64,000 nucleotides of DNA from Heterobilharzia americana (taxonomy: Eukaryota > Platyhelminthes > Trematoda > Strigeidida > Schistosomatidae), in contig OX104134.1 of the NCBI GenBank assembly GCA_944470555.2, forward strand, positions 108,928,701 through 108,992,700. The letters are read 5' to 3'. The position numbers were made by a program, and so were the translations under genes. A model generated the notes under the pieces. The model did not search any database, was not told the DNA's origin, and worked only from the letters and a program-made list of their open reading frames with translations. Shown here in pieces: positions 22,600-33,930 of this stretch. Every line of letters starts with the position of its first letter. The first letter of the stretch is position 1.

Positions 22600-24005
22600 A
22601 CCAAACCCAACCGATAACGGCTACCTCGACGAGGTGGTCGAGTTTGCATATCGGGACCCATCCAGCTATGCTGGTGAAGCACTTGTTTCCGTGAAATCCT
22701 GTCATGCCAGATAGATCTGTTGGATAGCGGTAAGACGAAAAGCAGTTACCGTTGTAGTGTAAATTACTACACTAAGATGGGGGTCTGAGGGCGAAGTAAT
22801 ACTGCTGCTAGCTGGATGGGTGTGACAGCAGTAAGGTGTTTCCATCGGATATCCAACAGTGCCACGCTGATGCTGTCCTGCAAACAGGAAGACGGGGAGG
22901 GGAGTAGAAAAGGCCAGCCCCCAAAACAGCATACAATTACCCCCTTGCGGCATGCCGATGATTGCAAAAGGGATTCATAATAGGATTCAAAAGCGAAATC
23001 TCAAAGTTGCCAAAAGGTCTCATGGACTTTGAAGTCACCCATTACCTCTTCTTTCTCAGGTACTCCAAGAAGAACTAACCTTCTACAGTGTGAACAACCG
23101 GGAAGTGCCAACCACCTGCACGCTTCCAGGAGTACACAAGACCCAATCAGGCTTAACTTATTCTCTTCAACTCCACCTCTTCATTTTTCACCACCTGATA
23201 CTATTATTAAGCCACTTTCACCTTCCCCAACCACTCACTTGGAAACCATTGCCAACGACCAAAGCTGCCGAAATCTCATTTCCAGTCTGCTAAGACCCCT
23301 CCATCGATTTCATGGAGTAGCTTTCAACGCCCAAACTTTATACCAGATCGTACACCAAGCATCGTTCACATCCTACGAGTATCCCGAGACTCAATGGCTG
23401 GCTCAAGTGAACTCTCCAGTGTATGCATTGAACTGTAGAGCAGAAAGCGCCCTCATTGACTGGATACCAATCAACAGCCAAGCATCTATTTCAGTATGAT
23501 AGCAATTCTCGTTCTTAGAAAACCTGGAGTGATATTACGTCTGGTGTAGAAACAGCAGTATAGACAATTGGTAACTAACCTAAACCCGAAGGTTAGCAAA
23601 TATCACAAGAGTTCTGCAATATCATATGAACTGACAGGTGTGAAAAGATTGCTTCTAGGTGGTTCTGACCACAGTGAACAGCGAAAGCAATCTAAACGTA
23701 AACTGACTAAAAGTCTCCGTGTCGATAGCAAGCAGTGGCGTTCGGCGAAAGCGAGACGGACGGAGAAGGCATCAGTGTTAGGTAACACGCGACAACTATC
23801 AAGGATTGGTAAACATACCGCAGAAAAAAGGTCAGCAGCGAGATAAAACCATCGACGAAAAGGATGAGATGCTGATAACTTACAAAGACAGGAAGCCACC
23901 AGAACGTTTGGCAGAAAACTTTCGAGCACAGTTCAACTGGTCTTCAGACACACCTCAGTTTCCCAACGTCTAGCCTGAACCTGTATAGGATGCAGCTGTG
24001 ATCCA
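22600..24005 (+). pseudogene. Family B RTE, plus strand, 5' part with internal deletion
   Basis: Starts with the family leader (CTACCTCGACGAGGTGGTCG at about 22621), runs through the 5' region and an N-terminal segment with CRAESALIDWIPINSQ (about 23430-23480), then jumps to the linker before RT (23640-23990, with KLTKSLRVDSKQW, ASVLGNTRQL and LAENFRAQFNWS). The endonuclease catalytic core and all of RT are absent. At about 24005 it abuts a minus-strand family B end, giving a tail-to-tail arrangement. Confidence 0.82.
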
Positions 24006-24009
24006 GCCA

Positions 24010-24727
24010 TCAATCCCAATCAACACAGGACCAGACATTACTGCGTAACGATCCAAGTTGCAACACCTCATATCATTACATCAAGTAAAAAGGCAGTCAA
24101 CTGCAAGATGAAGATAAGAAAATTCAGTCACAAGAAATGTAAAGTACTCAAAGAGAGAAATGAAAAAACGAGGAAATAGTGAGATTCAGAATAGCGTTTA
24201 GATGAGGATAATGTGTGCATACATCTGCACCACTGACTTCGTTCTGAGTCATATCACCTATAGTCTCCAACCAATGGTTTCACTTATCCCACGGACCAGA
24301 CAACCGGCTAGTCTGCATAGCTCCACATAGCTCAAAGCAGCAGTCAAACACTTCATGCATTGGTGCCATGTTTTGGTCTGGCCACCTCGGGCCTTTTTCA
24401 GTCCGGACCTGCTTCGGCCAACAATGTGTGAAGAGGCAGACGGCGACTAGGCATACGTAACACATGTCTCAACCATCTCAGTCGATGAAGGTTCACAACC
24501 GTGTCAACTGACTTACCTCTTCTCCCCAAAACTCTACTCCTGACTTCTGCGTTACTCACATGGTGACACCACGGAATACGTCCCATACTACGCAGGCAAC
24601 GGTAATCAAACACATGAAGCCTTTTCATGTCTTCCACCTTCAATGGCCATGTTTCACATCCATACAGTAGAACAGACCGAACTGCTGTTCAGAGAGTGGG
24701 CACCTTGACGGACACCACTCGATGATC
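24010..24727 (-). repeat. Family B RTE 3' end, subfamily with longer 3' UTR
   Basis: The C-terminal segment VEDMKRLHVFDYRCLRSMGRIP with GRRGKSVDTVVNLHRLRWL (24398-24643), then a 3' UTR shared almost base for base with 41878-42323. At 24727 the sequence switches abruptly, after CACCACTCGATGA, into the CR1 part of the tandem array, so this point is the left edge of the array. Confidence 0.85.
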
Positions 24728-27451
24728 TGATCTCTGTTGGTCGTCTCATATCCAACTGACTCATGAAAAAATCTTTCGTTTACGTATTACATAAAGGAAC
24801 TGAGGCTTTCTGGCATAACTTCACTTCTACTTGTACAATTTAATAATTTCTGCATTTACTTATTCTTGTCTATTGTTTCTCGTTGATTTTTCCTGATCTA
24901 CTGAAAAAAATAACTATGTTACATTGCGTCATCATCATCATCATTATCAACATAGGACCAGGAATTACTGCGTAACGGTCCGAGTTGCCACACCTCATAT
25001 CAGTATATCAAGTAAAAAGGCAGTGAGGCGCAAGATGAAGATGAGAAAATTCAGTCAAAAGAAATATAAAGTACGAAGAGAGAGAATGAGAAAATGAGAA
25101 AAGCCAACAGTCGAAGACTTCATACATTTGGTGCCATGTTTTGGTCTGGCCACCTCGGGCCTTTTTCCAGCCTGGACCTACTTCGGCCAACATTGTGTGA
25201 CGAGATAATCGGTGACTAGGCATACGTAGTACGTGTCCCAACCATCTCAGTCGATGAAGGTTCACAACCGTGTCAACTGACTTACCTCTTCTCCCCAACA
25301 CTCTACTCCTGACTTCTGCGTTACTCACATGGTGACACCACGGAATACGTCCTATACTACGAAGGCAACGGTGGTCAAACACTTGAAGCCTTCTCATATC
25401 TTCCACTTTCAATGGCCATGTTTCACATCCATACAGTAGAACAGACCGAACTGCTGTTCAGAGAGTGGGCACCTTGACGGACACCACTCGATGAACATAG
25501 CTCCCTGGACATCTCACTATAGGCTCTAATACGCCCACAAGTGTTCGAGTAGAGAGCCTTCAATAACGTGAGGGACTTACTCAGGATGCCTTTCAGTAAG
25601 ACATGGCCATAAGACGTCTCGATCAACGGAGTCATATGCCGATTTCAGGTCAAAAAATGAAGCTATTGTCGGGAGTTGCATATAAAAGGCAATCGCATAT
25701 CATGCGGCACCACACATGACGTGATTTGGCAAAAGTCAAACGAGCCTCTCGCATTCGTACAGAGATTTCATCGAGTACTGAGCCAGCCACCACAGCTGGT
25801 CACACACATACCAGGTAAGTGAAGTGGTCAACACAATCAACCACTACACTCTCTAGTGTTAGCTACTGTGGGGCACCGTTGAAGACCAATCCTGGAGCAA
25901 CAATTTGCATTTGGGTGGTGAGAAACGCATCCCAAACACTCTAAAATTGTGTCTAGAAGACTCTGCAGCTTGTCAGCGTCTTCACCTAACAGGACTACGT
26001 CATCTGCATATTCTACGTCTAACGAAAGTACTGCTGAGATTAGGTCAACCTCTGAGTGGTCAGGTGACGAGAGGGAGACCTCCATAAGAATATCTACGAT
26101 AAAATTGAATAGGAATGGAGAGAGTGAGGCACCCTTGACGGGCACAACTCAACGAGCACAGCTCCCCGGACATCTCACTATAGGTTCTAGCACGCGCACA
26201 AGTGTTCGAGTACAAAGCCTTCAATAAGGTGATGTACTTACTCGGCACACCTTTCAGTAGCTGTCGGTCATCCAACTCTCCTTGAAGTTGGGAAAGCTGC
26301 ATCGAACCTGAAACAATGCAAACTAGCAGGACCAGACAGTTTGCCATCTAAAGTTTTCAACAATGGAGGTAGAAAATTTTTGATAAGAGTGACGGAGATA
26401 CTCTAGGTGGTATATAGGAATCACAGGTAGTGTCGTCAGACTAGCACACTTCATTGATCGTCACACTCTATAGGACAGAGAAATCTTCCTGCGACAACCG
26501 TAGGGGGACTAGTTTGACTCATGTGTCCAAGATCCTAGCGTTCATAGTTATCCAACGCCGAAGTGGAACTCGAGAATAGCGAACCCAAGAAAACCAAACA
26601 GGATGGACATGAACGACGGTGGATCAACCAAATTCTTACCCCATGACGGGTTCTGGAACACAGGCATACCTACCGGCCAGTGGCCGACACTCACCTTATT
26701 TCTCGACCCGATGGCGTCCTTTTACTATCGATCGTGAGGTGTTTTTGGCATTGTCTCACTGTGAAGGCAGTACGCTAATCAGTGCTCTCTACTCGAACTC
26801 ATGCAGCTATGTAAAAGCTTACAGAGTTTTCATGTGAATTGACGACAACTAGTGGTATCTGCTAGGGATGGCTACTGTCACAATTCTCGCTCGACGTTGT
26901 CGTAGACGCAATAATGGAGATAGAATTAGGTGCATCTGAGTTCAGTGAAATGAACCTACCCCCTGGAAGTCATCTGGTTGACGTGGAGTATGCAGACGAT
27001 ATTGTCGCGCTAGGTGAAGACTGAGAAAATGGTGAGTCTTTTAAATACGCTTAGCAGAAGTCTGAGTATGTTTTTGGCACGCGTCTCGCACCTGTGCCTT
27101 CTTGGATTACTCATCGGCCTTTGACTCTGTGTTCCCAGATCACTTCTGTTAAAGAAGCTTGCCATAACTCATACTGCGTCAGGGGTTACAAAGTGGCTGC
27201 ATTTTTACTTTTCTGGAAGGAAACAACACACTGTTTATAAAGTGAAGCGCTCCACTTCATTACTTACTAAGGCTGGTGTGCCTCAAGGTGCAGTACTTTC
27301 TTGGTTTTAGTTTTCGTTCTTTTTGCATGACTTACCTTATTCTGTTGGAAATAATTTAATTAAGTATGCTAAGGACCTGATGGTTTCTATTTCAGTTAAC
27401 TCTCGTTAGATTGCTATGAATTAAATGGTTTCTTTTCTAAAATTGACTAGT

Positions 27452-27469
27452 TTATTATTATTATTATTA
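27452..27469 (-). repeat. (TAA)6 tail of the family A RTE
   Basis: Eighteen bases of TAA repeat on the element strand at the 3' end of the insertion. The first TAA is also the stop codon of the RTE protein, so the element has no separate 3' UTR. Confidence 0.93.
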
Positions 27470-30400
27470 GTCCCTTGGGTTCCGAGTGGAACATAGGGCT
27501 TCAGTAGCACGCCTCCAGTGACCTCTGTTCTCTGAGATCTTTTGAACCTGGTTCCACGACAGCCCAGAAGCTCTCATTTCCTCCTCGCATGACCTCCTCC
27601 ATGTCACCCTCGGACGTCCAACTCGTCGCTTCCCATAGGGATTCCACTCGAGGGCCTGACGCGTGATGTCCTCAGTCGGCCTTCTCAGTGCATGCCCAAT
27701 CCATCTCCACTTCTTCCTGCATATTTGTTGCGTGATAGGTTCTTGGTTGGTTCGTTCCCAGAGTTCCTTGTTGCTTATTTTTTCTGGCCATCTGATCTTC
27801 AGCAGCGAGCGTAAGCAGTTGTTGATGAATGTCTGTAGTTTATTGGAAATGCCTTTCGTGACGCGCCAAGTCTCTGAGCCATACAAGAGCACTGACTTGA
27901 CGTTGGTGTTGAAAATCCGTATCTTGTTCCGCATGCTGAGTGCAGAAGATCTCCACACTGGTTTCAGGCTAATGAACGCCTGTCTTGCTTTTCCGATTCT
28001 GACTTTGACGTCCTCGTCCGTCCCGCCTGTAGTTGAAACAGTGCTTCCTAGATAAGTGAAGGAGGTTACTTCCTTCAAGTTTCTCCCGTTGACGGTGATT
28101 GGAGTTTGTTGTTGTTGTTGATGGTGGTGGTGCGGTATCTTCATCACTTCTGTCTTCTCTATATTCACCTGAAGTCCCGTCTTAGCTGCCTCTTCTGTCA
28201 ACTTGTTAGTTTTTGCCTGCAGATCTTCAAGTTTATGTGACATTAGGCACAAGTCATCGGCGAAATCCAAGTCTTCTAGGTTCTTTTCCGTCGTCCAGTG
28301 TATCCCCCTCTTCTCGCTGCCTACTGTTTGCTGCATGATCCAGTCCACCACAATAAGGAATATCATGGGGGATAGTAGGCAACCTTGTTTCACTCCTGTC
28401 TTCACTTCAAAGGCATCACTGAGCTTCCCATTGTGGATTACTTGGCATGTGGCATCTTCATATAGTTGTTGAATGAGGCGGATAAAGGTTTGCGGTACTC
28501 CGTAGTATTGAAGCAGTTTCCAAATTACTTCTCGGTCGACGCTGTCAAAGGCCTTCTCAAAGTCGATGAAGTTGAGGTATAGAGCTGATTGCCATTCTAC
28601 GCTCTGTTCTATGATGATACGAAGCGTTGCAATTTGGTCAGCACATGATTTGTACTTCCTGAAGCCTGCCTGTTCCGGTCGCAGTTTTGAATCCAGTGCG
28701 TCTTTAAGCCTCTCCAGGATGATGCGGCTTAATATTTTACTTGGGGTGGACAGGAGAGTGATTCCGCGCCAGTTCTTGCAAGCACTGAGGTCTCCCTTCT
28801 TCGGCAGTTTGACAAGGTAACCCTTCTTCCAATCGTCAGGTACCTTCTCTTCCTTCCACACCTTCTGCAATAGTGGTGTGAGCATGTCCGCTGTTGTCTC
28901 TGCATCTGTTCTCAGTGCTTCTGGCGGTATTCCATCTGGTCCTGCTGCTTTCCCACCTTTCAGTAGCTTTATGGCGTTCAGGACTTCCATTTTCGTTGGG
29001 GGATTTATGTTCACTTGTAATTCAGCGGCTGCAGGTGGTATTTCTGGACGAAGTGCAGGTGGTGGTCGATTCAAGAGCTTCTTGAAGTGGTCGGCCCATC
29101 GTTTCCTCTGTTTCTCTTCTTTTGTAATTAAATTTCCTTCTTCATCTTTTATTGGTTTCATCTGTGTTGGTCTCTTCCCTGATAGCAACCTGGTTATTTG
29201 ATACAATGTCGTCAGGTCTCTCTTACCTGCAGCCTGTTCTGCTTCACTTGCCAGTGTGTCGTAGAAGTGTCTTTTGTCTTTGCGTGCACTCTTCTTCACT
29301 TCTTTGTCCAGTGTTTTATACATTGTGCTCAGTTCCTCTTGTCGTTGAGCATCCTTGCACTGGTTTATCTTCTGCTTCACCATCCTCCTCTCCTCTATCA
29401 GCTTCCAGGTATCCGTCGAGATCCATTCCTTGTCTTCTTTCTTCTTCCTTCCTAATACGGCTGTGCAGGTTTCTTTCCACACAGCTTTCAAAGACTTCCA
29501 GTGTTCTTCCACACAGGTTTCTTCAGGGATGTCCCTCGACGTCTCCCATTTTGTCTTGATGGCTGCTTTGAAGATCTCCTTTGTAGTTTCATCCTTCAGT
29601 TTCCGAGTGTTGTACTTGAATTGAGGTCTATCACCAGCTTCCTTGAAGGCTTTTAACTTGATTTGGAAGGTTCCTTGCACTAGATAGTGGTCTGAACCTA
29701 CATCTGCTCCTCTTCTTGACCTTGTGTTAAGTAGACTGCGTCTCCATTTTCTTGAGATTGAGATAAAGTCGATTTGATTTTTAGTGTGTCCATCTGGTGA
29801 AGTCCATGTCGCTTTGTGGATATCCTTGTGCCTGAACACACTGCCTCCAATCACCAAATCGTTGAATGCACAGAATTCTGCAAACAATTCTCCATTCTCA
29901 TTCATTTCACCTAGCGCCTCTCGACCCATGGTTAGTTCTCTTCCCGTGTTGTCCCCTCCCAGTTTGGCATTCATGTCGCCCATTAGAATTTTGATATCGC
30001 CAACTGACGTCTTGTCCAGTGTTGATTGAAGTTGTCTGTAGAAATCCTCCTTTTTCTCTTGCTCTGCATTATTTGTAGGTGCATAACATTGTATGATTGT
30101 GACCTTTCTTCCTTTTGAGTTGAATCTTGCTGTCATGATCCTGGAGGAGATTGGTTCCCACTGCATGAGAGCCTTCGATGCTCTTGAGGACATCATGATA
30201 GCCACTCCCTCAGTGTGCTCGTGGTTGGCGTCTGGGTGACCGGAGTAGATTATTGATTCTCCAGTTGACAGTTTGGAGAGTCCACTCCCATTCCATCTGC
30301 TTTCGCAAATCCCAAGCACTTCGATGTTATACCTTCTCATCTCCTTTGCAATCTGGGCTGCCTTACTGGGTTCAAACATCGTGCGGACATTCCATGTCCC

Positions 30401-30601
30401 CACGTTTACTTTCGCTTTCATCGAGAGAAGACACATCGGCCAATTGGCTTCCCGAAGGCTTTCACCAACTGGCGTCATTTCGCCTCTCCGATTCCAGCGG
30501 GGTATAAGTTTGTTTTCATTTTTTATATTTTGTTTGTGCTTTGAAGTTTCTTTAGCGGTTAGATTTGTTTTACGGGGTAGGGTTGCTAGCCCTATGCCCA
30601 A
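27467..30601 (-). CDS. Family A RTE (SR2-like) endonuclease-reverse transcriptase, apparently intact
   Basis: An open frame of 1044 codons. The N-terminal apurinic-type endonuclease carries NVGTWNVRT (66-74), GICESRW (98-103), QCYAPTNN (171-178), GDMNAKLG (208-215), TWTSPDGHTKNQIDFI (265-280) and the catalytic SDH (303-305). The reverse transcriptase carries GKAAGPDGIPPEAL, CKNWRGITLLSTPSKI, PEQAGFRKYKSCADQI, FIDFEKAFDSVDREVI, VKQGCLLSP and the catalytic FADD (about 780-783). A His4-Gln5 run follows at about 824-832. The C terminus has CRKKWRWIGHALRRPTED and GRRRVGRPR-like sequence as in other RTE proteins. Start could be Met1 or Met61, just before the endonuclease. Such enzymes nick chromosomal DNA and copy their RNA at the nick. 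All catalytic residues I can check are present. Confidence 0.93.
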   Translation of the reverse strand: MGIGLATLPRKTNLTAKETSKHKQNIKNENKLIPRWNRRGEMTPVGESLREANWPMCLLSMKAKVNVGTWNVRTMFEPSKAAQIAKEMRRYNIEVLGICESRWNGSGLSKLSTGESIIYSGHPDANHEHTEGVAIMMSSRASKALMQWEPISSRIMTARFNSKGRKVTIIQCYAPTNNAEQEKKEDFYRQLQSTLDKTSVGDIKILMGDMNAKLGGDNTGRELTMGREALGEMNENGELFAEFCAFNDLVIGGSVFRHKDIHKATWTSPDGHTKNQIDFISISRKWRRSLLNTRSRRGADVGSDHYLVQGTFQIKLKAFKEAGDRPQFKYNTRKLKDETTKEIFKAAIKTKWETSRDIPEETCVEEHWKSLKAVWKETCTAVLGRKKKEDKEWISTDTWKLIEERRMVKQKINQCKDAQRQEELSTMYKTLDKEVKKSARKDKRHFYDTLASEAEQAAGKRDLTTLYQITRLLSGKRPTQMKPIKDEEGNLITKEEKQRKRWADHFKKLLNRPPPALRPEIPPAAAELQVNINPPTKMEVLNAIKLLKGGKAAGPDGIPPEALRTDAETTADMLTPLLQKVWKEEKVPDDWKKGYLVKLPKKGDLSACKNWRGITLLSTPSKILSRIILERLKDALDSKLRPEQAGFRKYKSCADQIATLRIIIEQSVEWQSALYLNFIDFEKAFDSVDREVIWKLLQYYGVPQTFIRLIQQLYEDATCQVIHNGKLSDAFEVKTGVKQGCLLSPMIFLIVVDWIMQQTVGSEKRGIHWTTEKNLEDLDFADDLCLMSHKLEDLQAKTNKLTEEAAKTGLQVNIEKTEVMKIPHHHHQQQQQTPITVNGRNLKEVTSFTYLGSTVSTTGGTDEDVKVRIGKARQAFISLKPVWRSSALSMRNKIRIFNTNVKSVLLYGSETWRVTKGISNKLQTFINNCLRSLLKIRWPEKISNKELWERTNQEPITQQICRKKWRWIGHALRRPTEDITRQALEWNPYGKRRVGRPRVTWRRSCEEEMRASGLSWNQVQKISENRGHWRRATEALCSTRNPRD

Positions 30602-30838
30602 CCTTCCCTCTTTACCCGGGCTTAGGACCGGCTAGTAACTAGTAAACTAGTTAACCAGGCGAGGTTTCTCTCAAATGGTCTCAAGCTAAGCCCTATTTAA
30701 ATGTCAGCTTGTTAATTTTGGCCTCAGGTGTATACAAGACTTGTGTGAGCTGCATAAGTCTCATGACACCCGTTGCATTGATGGCATTTCTGCAGAAAGT
30801 AAATCCAGTGTTAACCATCATCGATTGGGTTTTACTTC

Positions 30839-33737
30839 TGATCTCTGTTGGTCGTCTCATATCCAACTGACTCATGAAAAAATCTTTCGTTTACGTATTA
30901 CATAAAGGAACTGAGGCTTTCTGGCATAACTTCACTTCTACTTGTACAATTTAATAATTTCTGCATTTACTTATTCTTGTCTATTGTTTCTCGTTGATTT
31001 TTCCTGATCTACTGAAAAAATAACTATGTTACATTGCGTCATCATCATCATCATTATCAACATAGGACCAGGAATTACTGCGTAACGGTCCGAGTTGCCA
31101 CACCTCATATCAGTATATCAAGTAAAAAGGCAGTGAGGCGCAAGATGAAGATGAGAAAATTCAGTCAAAAGAAATATAAAGTACGAAGAGAGAGAATGAG
31201 AAAATGAGAAAAGCCAACAGTCGAAGACTTCATACATTTGGTGCCATGTTTTGGTCTGGCCACCTCGGGCCTTTTTCCAGCCTGGACCTACTTCGGCCAA
31301 CATTGTGTGACGAGATAATCGGTGACTAGGCATACGTAGTACGTGTCCCAACCATCTCAGTCGATGAAGGTTCACAACCGTGTCAACTGACTTACCTCTT
31401 CTCCCCAACACTCTACTCCTGACTTCTGCGTTACTCACATGGTGACACCACGGAATACGTCCTATACTACGAAGGCAACGGTGGTCAAACACTTGAAGCC
31501 TTCTCATATCTTCCACTTTCAATGGCCATGTTTCACATCCATACAGTAGAACAGACCGAACTGCTGTTCAGAGAGTGGGCACCTTGACGGACACCACTCG
31601 ATGAACATAGCTCCCTGGACATCTCACTATAGGCTCTAATACGCCCACAAGTGTTCGAGTAGAGAGCCTTCAATAACGTGAGGGACTTACTCAGGATGCC
31701 TTTCAGTAAGACATGGCCATAAGACGTCTCGATCAACGGAGTCATATGCCGATTTCAGGTCAAAAATGAAGCTATTGTCGGGAGTTGCATATAAAAGGCA
31801 ATCGCATATCATGCGGCACCACACATGACGTGATTTGGCAAAAGTCAAACGAGCCTCTCGCATTCGTACAGAGATTTCATCGAGTACTGAGCCAGCCACC
31901 ACAGCTGGTCACACACATACCAGGTAAGTGAAGTGGTCAACACAATCAACCACTACACTCTCTAGTGTTAGCTACTGTGGGGCACCGTTGAAGACCAATC
32001 CTGGAGCAACAATTTGCATTTGGGTGGTGAGAAACGCATCCCAAACACTCTAAAATTGTGTCTAGAAGACTCTGCAGCTTGTCAGCGTCTTCACCTAACA
32101 GGACTACGTCATCTGCATATTCTACGTCTAACGAAAGTACTGCTGAGATTAGGTCAACCTCTGAGTGGTCAGGTGACGAGAGGGAGACCTCCATAAGAAT
32201 ATCTACGATAAAATTGAATAGGAATGGAGAGAGTGAGGCACCCTTGACGGGCACAACTCAACGAGCACAGCTCCCCGGACATCTCACTATAGGTTCTAGC
32301 ACGCGCACAAGTGTTCGAGTACAAAGCCTTCAATAAGGTGATGTACTTACTCGGCACACCTTTCAGTAGCTGTCGGTCATCCAACTCTCCTTGAAGTTGG
32401 GAAAGCTGCATCGAACCTGAAACAATGCAAACTAGCAGGACCAGACAGTTTGCCATCTAAAGTTTTCAACAATGGAGGTAGAAAATTTTTGATAAGAGTG
32501 ACGGAGATACTCTAGGTGGTATATAGGAATCACAGGTAGTGTCGTCAGACTAGCACACTTCATTGATCGTCACACTCTATAGGACAGAGAAATCTTCCTG
32601 CGACAACCGTAGGGGGACTAGTTTGACTCATGTGTCCAAGATCCTAGCGTTCATAGTTATCCAACGCCGAAGTGGAACTCGAGAATAGCGAACCCAAGAA
32701 AACCAAACAGGATGGACATGAACGACGGTGGATCAACCAAATTCTTACCCCATGACGGGTTCTGGAACACAGGCATACCTACCGGCCAGTGGCCGACACT
32801 CACCTTATTTCTCGACCCGATGGCGTCCTTTTACTATCGATCGTGAGGTGTTTTTGGCATTGTCTCACTGTGAAGGCAGTACGCTAATCAGTGCTCTCTA
32901 CTCGAACTCATGCAGCTATGTAAAAGCTTACAGAGTTTTCATGTGAATTGACGACAACTAGTGGTATCTGCTAGGGATGGCTACTGTCACAATTCTCGCT
33001 CGACGTTGTCGTAGACGCAATAATGGAGATAGAATTAGGTGCATCTGAGTTCAGTGAAATGAACCTACCCCCTGGAAGTCATCTGGTTGACGTGGAGTAT
33101 GCAGACGATATTGTCGCGCTAGGTGAAGACTGAGAAAATGGTGAGTCTTTTAAATACGCTTAGCAGAAGTCTGAGTATGTTTTTGGCACGCGTCTCGCAC
33201 CTGTGCCTTCTTGGATTACTCATCGGCCTTTGACTCTGTGTTCCCAGATCACTTCTGTTAAAGAAGCTTGCCATAACTCATACTGCGTCAGGGGTTACAA
33301 AGTGGCTGCATTTTTACTTTTCTGGAAGGAAACAACACACTGTTTATAAAGTGAAGCGCTCCACTTCATTACTTACTAAGGCTGGTGTGCCTCAAGGTGC
33401 AGTACTTTCTTGGTTTTAGTTTTCGTTCTTTTTGCATGACTTACCTTATTCTGTTGGAAATAATTTAATTAAGTATGCTAAGGACCTGATGGTTTCTATT
33501 TCAGTTAACTCTCGTTTAGATTGCTATGAATTAAATGGTTTCTTTTCTAAAATTGACTAGTGGTTTCTCTCAAATGGTCTCAAGCTAAGCCCTATTTAAA
33601 TGTCAGCTTGTTAATTTTGGCCTCAGGTGTATACAAGACTTGTGTGAGCTGCATAAGTCTCATGACACCCGTTGCATTGATGGCATTTCTGCAGAAAGTA
33701 AATCCAGTGTTAACCATCATCGATTGGGTTTTACTTC
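30839..33737. repeat. Tandem array unit 2, uninterrupted
   Basis: 2899 bases, counted from the TCTCTGTTGG landmark (30842) to its next occurrence (33741). Same order of pieces as unit 1, without the family A insert, and near identical to unit 3. One visible difference is ACTTCATTAC here against ACTTCGTTAC in unit 3 (36268). Around 33553-33563 it shows the uninterrupted GACTAGTGGTTTCTC site. Confidence 0.93.
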
Positions 33738-33930
33738 TGATCTCTGTTGGTCGTCTCATATCCAACTGACTCATGAAAAAATCTTTCGTTTACGTATTAC
33801 ATAAAGGAACTGAGGCTTTCTGGCATAACTTCACTTCTACTTGTACAATTTAATAATTTCTGCATTTACTTATTCTTGTCTATTGTTTCTCGTTGATTTT
33901 TCCTGATCTACTGAAAAAAATAACTATGTT
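33180..33930 (+). pseudogene. CR1-clade reverse transcriptase fragment inside the array unit
   Basis: In broken plus-strand frames: SAFDSV, FSGRKQHTVYK, AGVPQGAVLSW, then KYAKDL where the catalytic YADD should be, and finally a thumb-like segment with YYIKELRLSGI. This resembles SR1/Perere-type CR1 elements. The first catalytic Asp has become Lys, and stops occur throughout. The same piece is present in units 1 and 3 and at both array ends. Confidence 0.75.

Larger units (their letters stand above)
24728..30838. repeat. Tandem array unit 1 (2.9-kb composite), interrupted by a family A RTE
   Basis: Order within the unit: CR1 3' piece (24728-24940); family B 3' UTR and C terminus on the minus strand with a CATCATCATCATTA-type tail (24930-25495); internally deleted family B RT on the minus strand up to about 26250; a different, older family B RT piece on the plus strand (about 26280-27070); a CR1 RT piece on the plus strand (27072-27450); the family A insertion (27452 to about 30648); then the rest of the CR1 piece (about 30650-30838). 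The family A insert accounts for the whole length excess over units 2 and 3. Small differences from unit 2 are one-base changes in A or T runs, for example near 25655 and 27405. Confidence 0.9.

Noticed and set aside
24944..24965. CATCATCATCATTATC run as a regulatory repeat
   Set aside because: It is the simple-sequence 3' tail of family B RTE and recurs at each 3' end.
25905..26227. Plus-strand frames repeated in each array unit (60 and 92 codons)
   Set aside because: Antisense to family B RT remnants; repetition reflects the array, not selection.
28878..30029. Plus-strand frames of 80-135 codons over the family A RTE
   Set aside because: Antisense shadows of the intact RTE coding sequence.
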